Assembly (NCBI RefSeq): GCF_004634245.1
Contig: NZ_SJTF01000001.1
Span: 434,001-498,000 of the forward strand
Direction of reading: 5' to 3'
DNA: 64,000 nt
Origin: Flavobacterium foetidum
Lineage (GTDB): Bacteria > Bacteroidota > Bacteroidia > Flavobacteriales > Flavobacteriaceae
The notes beneath the pieces were generated by a model. The model was not told the DNA's origin. It did no database searches and saw only the letters and a program-made list of their open reading frames with translations. Made by a program: the position numbers and the translations under genes. Below, one piece after another: positions 1 through 7,628 of this stretch (position 1 is the stretch's first letter; each line of letters opens with the position of its first letter).

Positions 1-35
1 AAGAGGCTTTTCCTAATATGTTTTTTAAAGTTTAG
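1..35 (+). CDS. 3' end of an upstream protein-coding gene (partial)
   Basis: The frame ending in TAG at 33-35 is open to the left edge and codes for the C-terminal residues EAFPNMFFKV, one base before the coaE ATG. In flavobacteria the gene before coaE is often a CdaR/YbbR-like protein, so that is the best guess, but ten residues cannot prove it. The close spacing suggests one operon with coaE. Confidence 0.45.
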   Translation, partial: EAFPNMFFKV

Positions 36-36
36 C

Positions 37-633
37 ATGACAAAAATTATTGGCCTTACGGGTGGAATAGGAAGCGGAAAAACAACTATTGCCCGTTATT
101 TTGAAGAATTAGGTGTTCCTGTATATATTGCAGACGATGGTGCGAAGAAAGTAATGAATTCTGTTTCTGTTATTGAAAAAATAAAAGCAGAATTCGGAGA
201 TAGCATTTTTGAAGACAATGTCTTGAACCGTTCAAAACTGGCCGAAATTGTTTTTAATGATAAGGATAAGCTTGCTGTTTTAAATTCGTTGGTGCATCCT
301 GCTGTCAAAGAAGATTTTGAAATCTGGAGAAAACAACACCAAAATTATGACTATGTAATTTATGAAGCCGCAATTTTATTTGAAAGCGGAAGATATAAAG
401 ATTGTGATCTTATAATTACAGTAACAGCACCTGAAGAAATAAGAATTGAAAGGGTCATAAAAAGAGATAATACCACAAAGGAACAAGTTCTGAGCAGGAT
501 GAAAATGCAGTGGAATGACGAAAAAAGAATTTCTATGAGCAATTTCATGATTAATAACAATAATCTTAAAATTGCTAGAGAAGAAGTTGTTAAAATTCTT
601 AAAATTTTAAATATAAAACAAAATCAGTCTTAA
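37..633 (+). CDS. coaE: Dephospho-CoA kinase
   Basis: This enzyme phosphorylates dephospho-CoA on the ribose 3'-hydroxyl with ATP, the last step of coenzyme A synthesis in the cytoplasm. The N-terminus carries a clear P-loop, GGIGSGKT at residues 9-16, followed by the conserved DD pair of the nucleoside-kinase fold. At 198 residues it has the usual CoaE length. The ATG lies one base after the stop of the upstream gene, which implies translational coupling. The two-component pair follows after a 59-bp gap containing a likely promoter box. Family assignment is firm. Confidence 0.95.
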   Translation: MTKIIGLTGGIGSGKTTIARYFEELGVPVYIADDGAKKVMNSVSVIEKIKAEFGDSIFEDNVLNRSKLAEIVFNDKDKLAVLNSLVHPAVKEDFEIWRKQHQNYDYVIYEAAILFESGRYKDCDLIITVTAPEEIRIERVIKRDNTTKEQVLSRMKMQWNDEKRISMSNFMINNNNLKIAREEVVKILKILNIKQNQS

Positions 634-679
634 ATGTTAATATTTGGTTAATGTATTATTTAGTATATTGTTAAAATAT

Positions 680-687
680 TAATTTTG
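680..687 (+). promoter_or_regulatory. Candidate -7 box (TAATTTTG) of the sensor kinase operon
   Basis: The octamer matches the flavobacterial TAnnTTTG element and ends 5 bases before the ATG at 693, so the transcript would have almost no leader. No well-spaced -33 TTG/TTTG is visible; the nearest TTG, at 668-670, is too close. Treat as a half-supported promoter. Confidence 0.35.
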
Positions 688-692
688 TTTCG

Positions 693-2279
693 ATGAATAA
701 ATTATTTTTTAGAATACTTGTTTTACTGATGAGTTTATCCTTGATAGGGATCATTCTGGTACAAGTTTATTGGTTCAATTCATCGTTTAAAAACAACGAT
801 GAACAATTTAAATACCACGTTACTCAAGTTATTGGAAATGTTGCTGATAAACTTGAAAAACAAGAATTATATGCCTATGCAGATAAAGCCAACAAGCTTA
901 AGGACAGCATAGGGAAAACACCAAAAAAAGAAGACCTTTTGGAAGTGTTGTTTATTCAGAAAAATAAAAAGACCAACAAAACCATTGTCTATTCCAATAC
1001 ATTAACTTCTGAAGATTATGATATAACAGGCGAACTGTTTAACAAAAAATTCAGTAGTGAACGTTTTAAGAGTTTTAGTTCAAAACGTGTTACGGAAGTT
1101 TACAATAACAACAACGGAATTGATAATAATCCATTAGGTCAAAGTATAATACCTGACCTAAAAATTGAAAAATCAGGTAGTCTTGATATTTTGAACAAAA
1201 TGCAGCAGGAGATTACGCTGAAAGATATTGCAGGAGCGTTGCCTCTTGATGAACGTATCTCGGCACCTAAACTGAATTCTCTACTTAAGAAGGAATTGGA
1301 AGAATATGGTGTTAAAACCAAGTTTGAGTTTGGTGTTTTAAACAGTGGCTTAGCTACTAAAATAAAATCGGAAGGGTTTCATTATGATAAAGATGCGAGC
1401 TATCAGGTTCCGATTTTTACTGATAACGAAGGAAATAGTAACTATGAATTGTATGTTACATTCCCTCATAAAAAGAAATTTTTGCTGTCAGAATTATTGA
1501 GCATTACCATATTGTCAATAATTTTTACATTAATCATAATAGTTGCCTATACAAGTGCGTTAAATCAATTATTACGTCAGAAACATATTTCTGAAATCAA
1601 GACTGATTTTATAAATAATATGACGCATGAGTTTAAGACCCCAATCGCAACAATAAACTTAGCACTTGATGCTATTAGAAACCCCAAGATAATTGAAGAT
1701 AAAGAGAAAGTTTATCGCTATCTTCAAATGATTAGAGACGAAAACAAAAGAATGCACGCTCAAGTCGAAAATGTTCTCAGAATTTCTAAATTAGAAAAAA
1801 GAGAGCTTGATATTACTAAAGAACCTACTGTGATTCACGACATTATTGACGATGCAATCGAACATGTAAATTTAATTCTAGAAGACAGACAAGGAACTGT
1901 TGTAAAACATTTTAATGCGGCAAGAACAACTTCATTGATAAACGAAGTGCATTTTACAAACGTCTTAGTTAATATTTTAGAAAATGCGATAAAGTATTCA
2001 CCAGATGCTCCTAAAATCGAAATTTTTACCGAAAATGTAAAAGACATGATTCTGATTAAGGTAAAAGATCATGGTTTAGGAATGAGTAAAGTGGCCCAAA
2101 AACGTGTTTTTGAGAAATTTTACCGAGAGCATACAGGAGATTTACACAACGTAAAAGGCCACGGATTAGGACTGGCTTATGTAAAAAGAATAGTTGAAGA
2201 CCATAACGGTCAAGTATATGTTGAAAGCGAAAAAGGAAAAGGTAGCACCTTTATAATAAAAATACCATTAATAAATTAA
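693..2279 (+). CDS. Two-component sensor histidine kinase, RprX-like
   Basis: A 528-residue membrane-bound kinase. It has an N-terminal transmembrane helix (about residues 7-28), a periplasmic sensor region of roughly 235 residues with no recognisable domain, a second helix (about 266-288), a HisKA domain with the phospho-accepting histidine H312 in MTHEFKTP, and a HATPase domain ending in the glycine-rich GHGLGLAYVKRIV box. There is no HAMP or PAS domain between the second helix and HisKA. The response regulator starts 3 bases after the stop, so the two form a cognate pair. The signal sensed is unknown; similarity to Bacteroides RprX is by layout only. Confidence 0.9.
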   Translation: MNKLFFRILVLLMSLSLIGIILVQVYWFNSSFKNNDEQFKYHVTQVIGNVADKLEKQELYAYADKANKLKDSIGKTPKKEDLLEVLFIQKNKKTNKTIVYSNTLTSEDYDITGELFNKKFSSERFKSFSSKRVTEVYNNNNGIDNNPLGQSIIPDLKIEKSGSLDILNKMQQEITLKDIAGALPLDERISAPKLNSLLKKELEEYGVKTKFEFGVLNSGLATKIKSEGFHYDKDASYQVPIFTDNEGNSNYELYVTFPHKKKFLLSELLSITILSIIFTLIIIVAYTSALNQLLRQKHISEIKTDFINNMTHEFKTPIATINLALDAIRNPKIIEDKEKVYRYLQMIRDENKRMHAQVENVLRISKLEKRELDITKEPTVIHDIIDDAIEHVNLILEDRQGTVVKHFNAARTTSLINEVHFTNVLVNILENAIKYSPDAPKIEIFTENVKDMILIKVKDHGLGMSKVAQKRVFEKFYREHTGDLHNVKGHGLGLAYVKRIVEDHNGQVYVESEKGKGSTFIIKIPLIN

Positions 2280-2282
2280 AAT

Positions 2283-2996
2283 ATGGAAAATAACAAAAGA
2301 ATACTTTTAGTAGAAGATGACCTAAATTTTGGCGCTGTTCTTAAAGATTATCTAATGTTAAATGACTTTGAAGTTACTTTAGCTAAAAACGGTATGGAAG
2401 GTTTCGAGAAGTTCAAGAAAGACGTATATGATTTATGTATTCTAGACGTGATGATGCCTTATAAAGATGGTTATACTTTAGCCAAAGAAATTAGAGAAAA
2501 AAATAGTGAAGTGCCAATTATCTTCTTGACAGCTAAGTCTATGAAAGAAGATGTATTGAAAGGATATAAAGCAGGTGCCGACGATTATCTTAATAAACCT
2601 TTTGATTCAGAAGTGTTATTAATGAAAATTAAAGCAATAATTCAAAGAAAATCAGCTGATACAAAAGCTGAGCAGGTACAGTTTGAATTTAATATTGGTA
2701 AATTCCACCTGAATTCAAAATTGAGATTCCTTACTTTCCAAGATGAAGAGCCTATTAAATTATCTCCAAAAGAAAATGAATTACTTAAGATGTTGATTCT
2801 TCATGAAAATGACTTAATGCCAAGAGAATTAGCTTTAACGAAAATTTGGAGAGACGATAACTACTTTACTTCAAGAAGTATGGACGTTTACATTGCTAAA
2901 TTGAGAAAATATCTTAAAGCAGATGAAGATGTAGAAATCTTGAATATCCATGGTGAAGGTTTCAGATTAGTGGTAAAAAGCAAAGTTTCTGAATAA
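2283..2996 (+). CDS. Response regulator, OmpR/PhoB class (RprY-like)
   Basis: A 237-residue DNA-binding regulator. The receiver domain (about residues 5-120) has the acidic pair E11/D12/D13, phospho-acceptor D55 in CILDVMMP, and the conserved lysine K105 in LNKPF. The C-terminal half (about 135-235) is a winged helix of the Trans_reg_C type, with the motif SPKENELLKMLILHEN preceding the recognition region. It lies directly behind its kinase and is closed by a good terminator. Its regulon cannot be read from the sequence. Confidence 0.93.
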   Translation: MENNKRILLVEDDLNFGAVLKDYLMLNDFEVTLAKNGMEGFEKFKKDVYDLCILDVMMPYKDGYTLAKEIREKNSEVPIIFLTAKSMKEDVLKGYKAGADDYLNKPFDSEVLLMKIKAIIQRKSADTKAEQVQFEFNIGKFHLNSKLRFLTFQDEEPIKLSPKENELLKMLILHENDLMPRELALTKIWRDDNYFTSRSMDVYIAKLRKYLKADEDVEILNIHGEGFRLVVKSKVSE

Positions 2997-3017
2997 TTAA
3001 TTCAACAAAAATTATAT

Positions 3018-3045
3018 AAGCTCTGAGAAATCAGGGCTTTTTTTG
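3018..3045 (+). terminator. Rho-independent terminator of the kinase/regulator operon
   Basis: A 9-bp stem (3018-3026 with 3031-3039, one G-T pair) closes a GAAA tetraloop and runs into a T-tract about 20 bases after the regulator stop codon. Confidence 0.8.
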
Positions 3046-3186
3046 TGTTTTTTATTTAAATTTTTCACTGCTTTTTTTAAAGGATGAAATCATGGTTAAT
3101 ACTTTGGTTATGAGTTTATTATTTGTTTTGTTTGAATTTTATGTTTGTAATTCTAAAAGTATTTTGATGAATTTTCCTTAAATAAA

Positions 3187-3219
3187 TTTGGAAAATCAAA
3201 AAACAATTCACAATATTTG
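3187..3219 (+). promoter_or_regulatory. Flavobacterial-type promoter of a small gene
   Basis: TTTG at 3187-3190 and AATATTTG at 3212-3219 (one mismatch to TAnnTTTG) are separated by 21 bases, within the spacing usual for Bacteroidota sigma-ABfr promoters. Transcription would start near 3226, ahead of the small reading frame at 3260. Confidence 0.55.
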
Positions 3220-3259
3220 CACACGAAAAAAATAATAACCCTTTAAAAACGAAGAAATA

Positions 3260-3343
3260 ATGTTTGTACTTGCATTGACATCACAAAGCTTCACACCAAA
3301 CGGATTTGGTGCAGCAGTTCTTCGTGGCTTATTTCAATCTTAG
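3260..3343 (+). CDS. Small hypothetical peptide, 27 residues
   Basis: The frame starts at an ATG after an A-rich stretch and reads MFVLALTSQSFTPNGF, then GAAVLRGLFQS and TAG. It is flanked by its own promoter candidate (3187-3219) and its own strong terminator (3365-3403), so it looks like an independent transcript of about 175 nt in a 485-bp gap that otherwise holds nothing. The N-terminal half is hydrophobic, with a short basic and hydrophobic tail. I do not recognise a family. The transcript could instead be a small RNA, with the reading frame fortuitous. Confidence 0.45.
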   Translation: MFVLALTSQSFTPNGFGAAVLRGLFQS

Positions 3344-3364
3344 AAATATAATTTATAGATATAT

Positions 3365-3403
3365 AAAAAAGCCCGAAGACATTTAGTTTCGGGCTTTTTT
3401 TAT
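3365..3403 (+). terminator. Strong terminator of the small transcript
   Basis: A perfect 13-bp stem (3365-3377 with 3388-3400) built on AGCCCGAA/TTCGGGCT is flanked by A and T runs, so it could work on either strand. It lies 22 bases after the stop of the 27-residue frame. Confidence 0.85.
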
Positions 3404-3481
3404 TCTAGACACTTCAAAATTTTCCCGGAAAACCGATTTTAGTATTTATCCTTTTGGATAAAATGTTTAGCCTTTCTAGGC

Positions 3482-4270
3482 TTGAATTTAATGCACGATA
3501 ATTTTTTTATGGAAAATTATTCGGTAGCGGAGTATGTTTTAAATACTCGCTTTAAAACTGAAAGAAGAAAAAGACGATTAGTTAAAAAAGATTTTGAAAA
3601 ACAATTGATTCAGTTAAGAAAACTTGAAGTTGAGCTTTGGTACAAGCGCAGAAATTTACCATTAGTTGCTTTAGAAGTTCCTTATCAAAAAGGATGGCAG
3701 CGTAATTTCAAATTAAGAGATGATGTTTCAAGATCATCCGAAGCTGCCTTTTACAGAGAATTATTGGAAAAAATAAACACATGGCAGTTCTCTCCTGAAA
3801 AATCTTTTAAGAGAAAGAAAAAACGAAAAAGAAGAAATGTGTATGTTGAAAAACTCCAAACTGTAAAAGAATTTTCAGAATGGGAATGGAAAAGTCCAAA
3901 ACTGGCATTGACAGAAAAGGAAAAAGCGCATTTTTATAGGCGCGAACGCTGGTGCAGTAACTGTAAGAGGTACAAAATTCACTATGTATTCAATGAGCCT
4001 TGGCGGTATGTACTTCGTGTAAGCTCTTATATGATAACACATACGAGGATGGTCGATTCAGAGTTGGAAAGTCAGATTCAAATGCTTGAAAATTATATTG
4101 TTAATCGTAATCTAAGAGATAAAATTAATAGATTATTATCTGGCAATTCTCATAAATGGAGTTACTATGAAAAAGAAAATCCAAAAGAGATAAGTCCAAT
4201 TAAAAATAAAAGTCTGCATGTTTTGTATCAGCAATATGCAGACGAAATGATAGAAAATCATGGGAAATAA
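3482..4270 (+). CDS. Uncharacterised basic protein opening the RtcB-PrfH operon
   Basis: A 262-residue, strongly basic cytoplasmic protein without signal peptide or membrane segment. Visible features are an Arg/Lys-rich helix-like stretch at about residues 25-60, a block of lysines and arginines near 110-118 (KRKKKRKRR), and one CSNC pair near residue 160 in WCSNCKRY, suggestive of half a zinc site. The charge suggests RNA or ribosome binding, but that is inference. Possible starts are the ATGs at 3482, 3491 or 3509; the first is given. It overlaps rtcB by 11 bases, so the two are translationally coupled and probably functionally linked. I do not recognise the family. Confidence 0.75.
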   Translation: MNLMHDNFFMENYSVAEYVLNTRFKTERRKRRLVKKDFEKQLIQLRKLEVELWYKRRNLPLVALEVPYQKGWQRNFKLRDDVSRSSEAAFYRELLEKINTWQFSPEKSFKRKKKRKRRNVYVEKLQTVKEFSEWEWKSPKLALTEKEKAHFYRRERWCSNCKRYKIHYVFNEPWRYVLRVSSYMITHTRMVDSELESQIQMLENYIVNRNLRDKINRLLSGNSHKWSYYEKENPKEISPIKNKSLHVLYQQYADEMIENHGK

Positions 4271-5651
4271 ATTGTCTGGAAAAGACCTGATTAAGTTAGG
4301 GTTTCCAAAGAACAATTCAATAAATATCGCCTTAGGGCAAATAAACAGATATAGAAAAAGAGAAAAAAAAGAATCTATTCTGACAGAAGCAAAAGATGTA
4401 TTGCTTCATCCTGAAAAATATGAAGGAAACGGAACTTGGGGAAAAGTAGCCGAAGGTTTGATTAAGCCAGTCCAAGTGAGAATGCATCAGCTGAGAAATA
4501 CACGAGCTCCTTTTAGAATTTTTGGAGAAAATGAAATTGATGAACAAGCAAAATTTCAATTGTATGATTCATTGAAACTGCCAATTTCAGTTGCCGGAGC
4601 TTTAATGCCGGATGCTCACTCGGGTTATGGACTGCCTATTGGCGGTGTTTTGGCGACCGATAATGCTGTAATTCCGTATGGAGTTGGAGTGGATATCGGA
4701 TGCCGAATGAGCCTTTCGATTTTTGATTTGCCAGCTTCTCATTTTAAAGGGAAAGAGCATCAGTTGGAAGCAATCTTAAAGGACAATACAAAATTCGGAA
4801 TGTATGAAACGCATGCTTCTCGTGTAGATCATGAGGTGTTTTACAATAGCGGATTTCAGGATATTCCGTTATTGAAAAATCTTCTTCCAAAAGCTTATAA
4901 ACAGTTGGGAACATCTGGCGGAGGAAATCATTTTGTGGAATTTGGAATTGCTAGAATTGAGAATCCTGAGAACGAATGGAAATTGGAAAAAGGTGAATAT
5001 TTTGCTGTCCTTTCGCATAGCGGTTCTCGAGGATTAGGGGCAAATATTGCAAAGCATTATACGTATTTGGCAACAAAACAATGTCCGTTACCCAAAAATG
5101 TACAGCATTTGGCTTGGCTGGATTTGAATACCCACGATGGTCAGGAATATTGGCTGGCGATGAATTTAGCTGGTGAATATGCAAAAGCTTGCCATGATGA
5201 CATTCACAGACGAATTGCCAAGGCGATTGGAAAAAGAGTAGTCGTAACGATTGAAAACCATCACAATTTTGCCTGGAAAGAAATGGTAAACGGTCAGGAA
5301 TGTATTGTACACAGAAAAGGTGCGACACCAGCTGGAGAAGGACAATTAGGAATTATTCCGGGTTCGATGACTGCTCCAGGTTTTATTGTAAAAGGCAAAG
5401 GAAATGCTGAAAGCCTTAATTCAGCTTCACATGGTGCGGGACGTTTGTTTTCGAGAGCCAAATGCAAAAGTACTTTTACGCAAAGCGAAATCAAAAAGGT
5501 TTTGAAAGCCAATGATGTCACCTTGATTGGAGGAAATATTGACGAAGCACCAATGGCCTACAAAGACATTACAAAAGTGATGGCAAACCAAAGTGAACTT
5601 GTTGAAGTTTTGGGAACTTTTACGCCAAAGATTGTTAGAATGGATCGTTAA
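4260..5651 (+). CDS. rtcB: RNA ligase RtcB (RtcB2 type, PrfH-linked)
   Basis: RtcB joins RNA ends with a 2',3'-cyclic phosphate or 3'-phosphate to a 5'-OH, using GTP and Mn2+. All active-site motifs are present: DAHSGYGLPIGG (118-129), the metal-binding D145 and C148 in GVDIGCRM, GGGNHF with H224, SHSGSRG with H253, ENHHNF with H334/H335, and the guanylated histidine H391 in SASHGAGR. At 463 residues it has the normal length. Its place in an operon with prfH matches the RtcB2-PrfH pairs shown to repair 16S rRNA cut in the decoding centre. It overlaps the preceding gene by 11 bases. No archease gene is present. Confidence 0.95.
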   Translation: MGNKLSGKDLIKLGFPKNNSINIALGQINRYRKREKKESILTEAKDVLLHPEKYEGNGTWGKVAEGLIKPVQVRMHQLRNTRAPFRIFGENEIDEQAKFQLYDSLKLPISVAGALMPDAHSGYGLPIGGVLATDNAVIPYGVGVDIGCRMSLSIFDLPASHFKGKEHQLEAILKDNTKFGMYETHASRVDHEVFYNSGFQDIPLLKNLLPKAYKQLGTSGGGNHFVEFGIARIENPENEWKLEKGEYFAVLSHSGSRGLGANIAKHYTYLATKQCPLPKNVQHLAWLDLNTHDGQEYWLAMNLAGEYAKACHDDIHRRIAKAIGKRVVVTIENHHNFAWKEMVNGQECIVHRKGATPAGEGQLGIIPGSMTAPGFIVKGKGNAESLNSASHGAGRLFSRAKCKSTFTQSEIKKVLKANDVTLIGGNIDEAPMAYKDITKVMANQSELVEVLGTFTPKIVRMDR

Positions 5652-5663
5652 AAAACTAAGATT

Positions 5664-6269
5664 ATGGAAAGATTTCAAGATGAAAATAAATGGCTGGGAA
5701 ATTTTTATAACGAGATTTTCGTGAAATGTCCCAAATGCGAATCTAAAGGAGTTTTGAAAGAAATTCCTAGAAATTGTGAATGCGGAAAATGTACTACAAT
5801 GACTTTTGAATGCAAATCCTGCTTTCATAAGATTGACGAACCAGTTTATCAATACAAAGCACTTGGAAAGCATTTCTGTGGTAATTGTTATGAAAAATTT
5901 GATTATGAGTCTCAGATTTTTAAAGAAAGACCAGAAATGTATCAGGTTAAATGTCCGCATTGCAGTTTTAACGAGGAAATAAAACCTTCGATTTTGAGAA
6001 CTAGAAAAGAACCGCAAAAAGATGGTTTGGTAAGAGAACCTTGGCACAATTTGCAGCTTTGGTTTCAAAAAGAAGTCAAAGGAAACGTTTTTTGGGTTTA
6101 CAATCAGGAACATTTAGGGTACTTGGAAAAATACATTAAAGCTGATTTAAGAGAGAGAAATAATAATGGAAGCGGTAATGGAACAATGGTTTCACGACTT
6201 CCAAAATTTATTAAAGAAGCAAAAAATAGAGAAAAGCTTCTTAAAATATTAGAAAAATGGAAAGAATAA
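5664..6269 (+). CDS. Uncharacterised multi-zinc-ribbon protein between rtcB and prfH
   Basis: A 201-residue soluble protein whose first 115 residues hold at least six cysteine pairs or clusters: CPKC, NCECGKC, CKSC, CGNC and CPHC. This pattern suggests two or three zinc ribbons or knuckles. The C-terminal half has none and is charged, with a Trp-rich patch (REPWHNLQLWFQK) and a predicted helical tail. Zinc ribbons of this sort commonly bind RNA or proteins. The gene begins 12 bases after rtcB and overlaps prfH by 13 bases, so it sits inside the repair operon. No family is recognised, and a role in recognising damaged ribosomes is only a hypothesis. Confidence 0.8.
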   Translation: MERFQDENKWLGNFYNEIFVKCPKCESKGVLKEIPRNCECGKCTTMTFECKSCFHKIDEPVYQYKALGKHFCGNCYEKFDYESQIFKERPEMYQVKCPHCSFNEEIKPSILRTRKEPQKDGLVREPWHNLQLWFQKEVKGNVFWVYNQEHLGYLEKYIKADLRERNNNGSGNGTMVSRLPKFIKEAKNREKLLKILEKWKE

Positions 6270-6946
6270 TTCAGATAACAGCGGGTCGCGGCCCTGCAGA
6301 ATGCACTTGGGTTGTCGCTCAAGTGCTTAAAAAAGTTTTGGATGAAGCGGACGAACAGGATTTAGAAACAGTTTTACTGCAAAGAGAAGCCGGACAAGAA
6401 AATGGAACTGTAGAGACCGCATCAATTGCTGTAAAAGGACAAAATGCTGATCAGTTTGTGAAATCTTGGGTTGGAACGATTCAGTGGATTGGCCAGAGCC
6501 AGTTTAGGAAAATGCACAAACGCAAGAATTGGTTTATTGGGATTTTTGAAATTGAACAGCAAAAAAATGCATCAGTTTCAGAAAATGATATTCAATATCA
6601 GGCAATGCGAAGTTCTGGAGCTGGCGGTCAGCATGTCAATAAAGTGAGTTCTGCAATTCGGGCAACACATATTCCGACTGGAATTGCGGTTGTTTCTATG
6701 GACAGCCGTTCGCAGCATCAAAACAAAAAACTGGCAACAGAAAGATTATTAAAAAAACTAGAAGACGAAAAGCTAGTTCAACTTAAAAATCACGTAGGAA
6801 AACAATGGGAAAATCAGCTCAATGTAGCCCGTGGCAATCCGGTAAGAGTTTTTACAGGAAGTGATTTTAAAAAGAACAAAGTAGAGAAAAGTTACAAAGG
6901 AACTCGTCAGAAACTAAAAAACGATTTACGCAATGAAAACAACTGA
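6257..6946 (+). CDS. prfH: Peptide chain release factor homologue PrfH
   Basis: A 229-residue class-I release-factor paralogue that keeps the GGQ domain (GGQ at residues 123-125 in GAGGQHVNKV) but lacks the codon-recognition domain of RF1/RF2. The N-terminal ITAGRGPAEC motif is typical of PrfH. Members of this family release nascent peptides from ribosomes whose 16S rRNA has been cleaved at the decoding centre, so that RtcB can reseal the RNA. The ATG lies inside the end of the preceding gene (13-base overlap), and its own end overlaps the next gene by 14 bases. Assignment is firm from motif, length and linkage to rtcB. Confidence 0.94.
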   Translation: MERIIQITAGRGPAECTWVVAQVLKKVLDEADEQDLETVLLQREAGQENGTVETASIAVKGQNADQFVKSWVGTIQWIGQSQFRKMHKRKNWFIGIFEIEQQKNASVSENDIQYQAMRSSGAGGQHVNKVSSAIRATHIPTGIAVVSMDSRSQHQNKKLATERLLKKLEDEKLVQLKNHVGKQWENQLNVARGNPVRVFTGSDFKKNKVEKSYKGTRQKLKNDLRNENN

Positions 6947-7463
6947 TAAATATCTTTTTCAAGCCTTGGATAATTATCCGTTTTGGTTGGAAGGAACTAT
7001 AGAATCTTTAGATTATGCTTTTTCATATGATGATAAAAATACAATGGTTTTATGTTTGTATGGAAGAATTCAGGCAGAGCAATTGATGAATTACGAAGAG
7101 GCAAAATCTTATTTTCAGCAAGCTTTAGCGATTAATATTCATGCGCTTGAAGTATATCCGTATTATTTGAAAACGTTGATTTTAAATGAAGATTACGAAG
7201 AAGCTCAGAAATTGATTGATTTTTCGTTGACAGTAAAAGGAATCAACAAATCTGAGATTTATGTCAAAAAAGCAATTCTTTTGGAAGCGCAGAGCGAATT
7301 TAAAAAAGCATTGAAAGAAATTAAAAATGCAAAACTTAATTTGTTGCAATTTAATTATGAATCCGATATTGACGATGTAGAAAAAAGGATTAAAGAAAAA
7401 ATTGATTTGCTTAAGAAGAAAGATAAGAAATCTAAGAAAGGTTCTAAAAAGAAATCGAAATGA
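6933..7463 (+). CDS. TPR-like protein with a lysine tail, last gene of the RtcB-PrfH operon
   Basis: A 176-residue, all-helical protein. The segment from about residue 40 to 140 looks like two or three tetratricopeptide-type helix pairs (for example YEEAKSYFQQALAINIHALE and YEEAQKLIDFSLTVKG). The last 20 residues are nearly all lysine and serine, a pattern often found on ribosome-associated proteins. The ATG lies 14 bases inside prfH, so its translation is coupled. A strong terminator follows. It may be a scaffold or ribosome-docking partner of PrfH/RtcB, but that rests only on context. Confidence 0.8.
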   Translation: MKTTDKYLFQALDNYPFWLEGTIESLDYAFSYDDKNTMVLCLYGRIQAEQLMNYEEAKSYFQQALAINIHALEVYPYYLKTLILNEDYEEAQKLIDFSLTVKGINKSEIYVKKAILLEAQSEFKKALKEIKNAKLNLLQFNYESDIDDVEKRIKEKIDLLKKKDKKSKKGSKKKSK

Positions 7464-7471
7464 TTATGATA

Positions 7472-7503
7472 AAAAAAGATGCAAATTTTGCATCTTTTTT
7501 TAT
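7472..7503 (+). terminator. Terminator of the RtcB-PrfH operon
   Basis: An A-run, the stem GATGCAA/TTGCATC and a T-run form a stem of about 13 bp (7472-7484 with 7488-7500), 9 bases after the last stop codon. Confidence 0.8.
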
Positions 7504-7515
7504 TTATTAAGCTTT

Positions 7516-7614
7516 CCTGCAAGGTTTCCAAAACCTTGTAGGTATTTCTTTTGATCTATTAAAAAATATTAAAACCTAAATAACAAACCTACAAGGTTTT
7601 GGAAACCTTGCAGG
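7516..7614. repeat. Perfect 28-bp inverted repeat, flavobacterial intergenic element
   Basis: The arms 7516-7543 and 7587-7614 are exact reverse complements around a 43-bp AT-rich core. Each arm holds the internal palindrome CAAGGTTT(CC)AAAACCTTG, so the element can fold as two small hairpins or one long one. It lies between the convergent PrfH operon and the thioesterase gene. A relative with a different core word is at 28057-28152. Confidence 0.85.
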
Positions 7615-7628
7615 AGAGTACATGGGGT

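Noticed and set aside
4951..5328. A 125-codon open frame on the minus strand within rtcB
   Set aside because: It is antisense to the strongly conserved RtcB core, with no domain or promoter; a shadow of the real frame.
5427..6113. A 228-codon minus-strand frame across the rtcB end and the zinc-ribbon gene
   Set aside because: It overlaps two well-supported genes and is rich in Phe/Ser, as expected for the antisense of Lys/Glu-rich coding sequence.
7516..7614. Short regularly spaced palindromes as a possible CRISPR array
   Set aside because: Only two inverted, not direct, copies; no spacers of constant length and no cas genes in the window.
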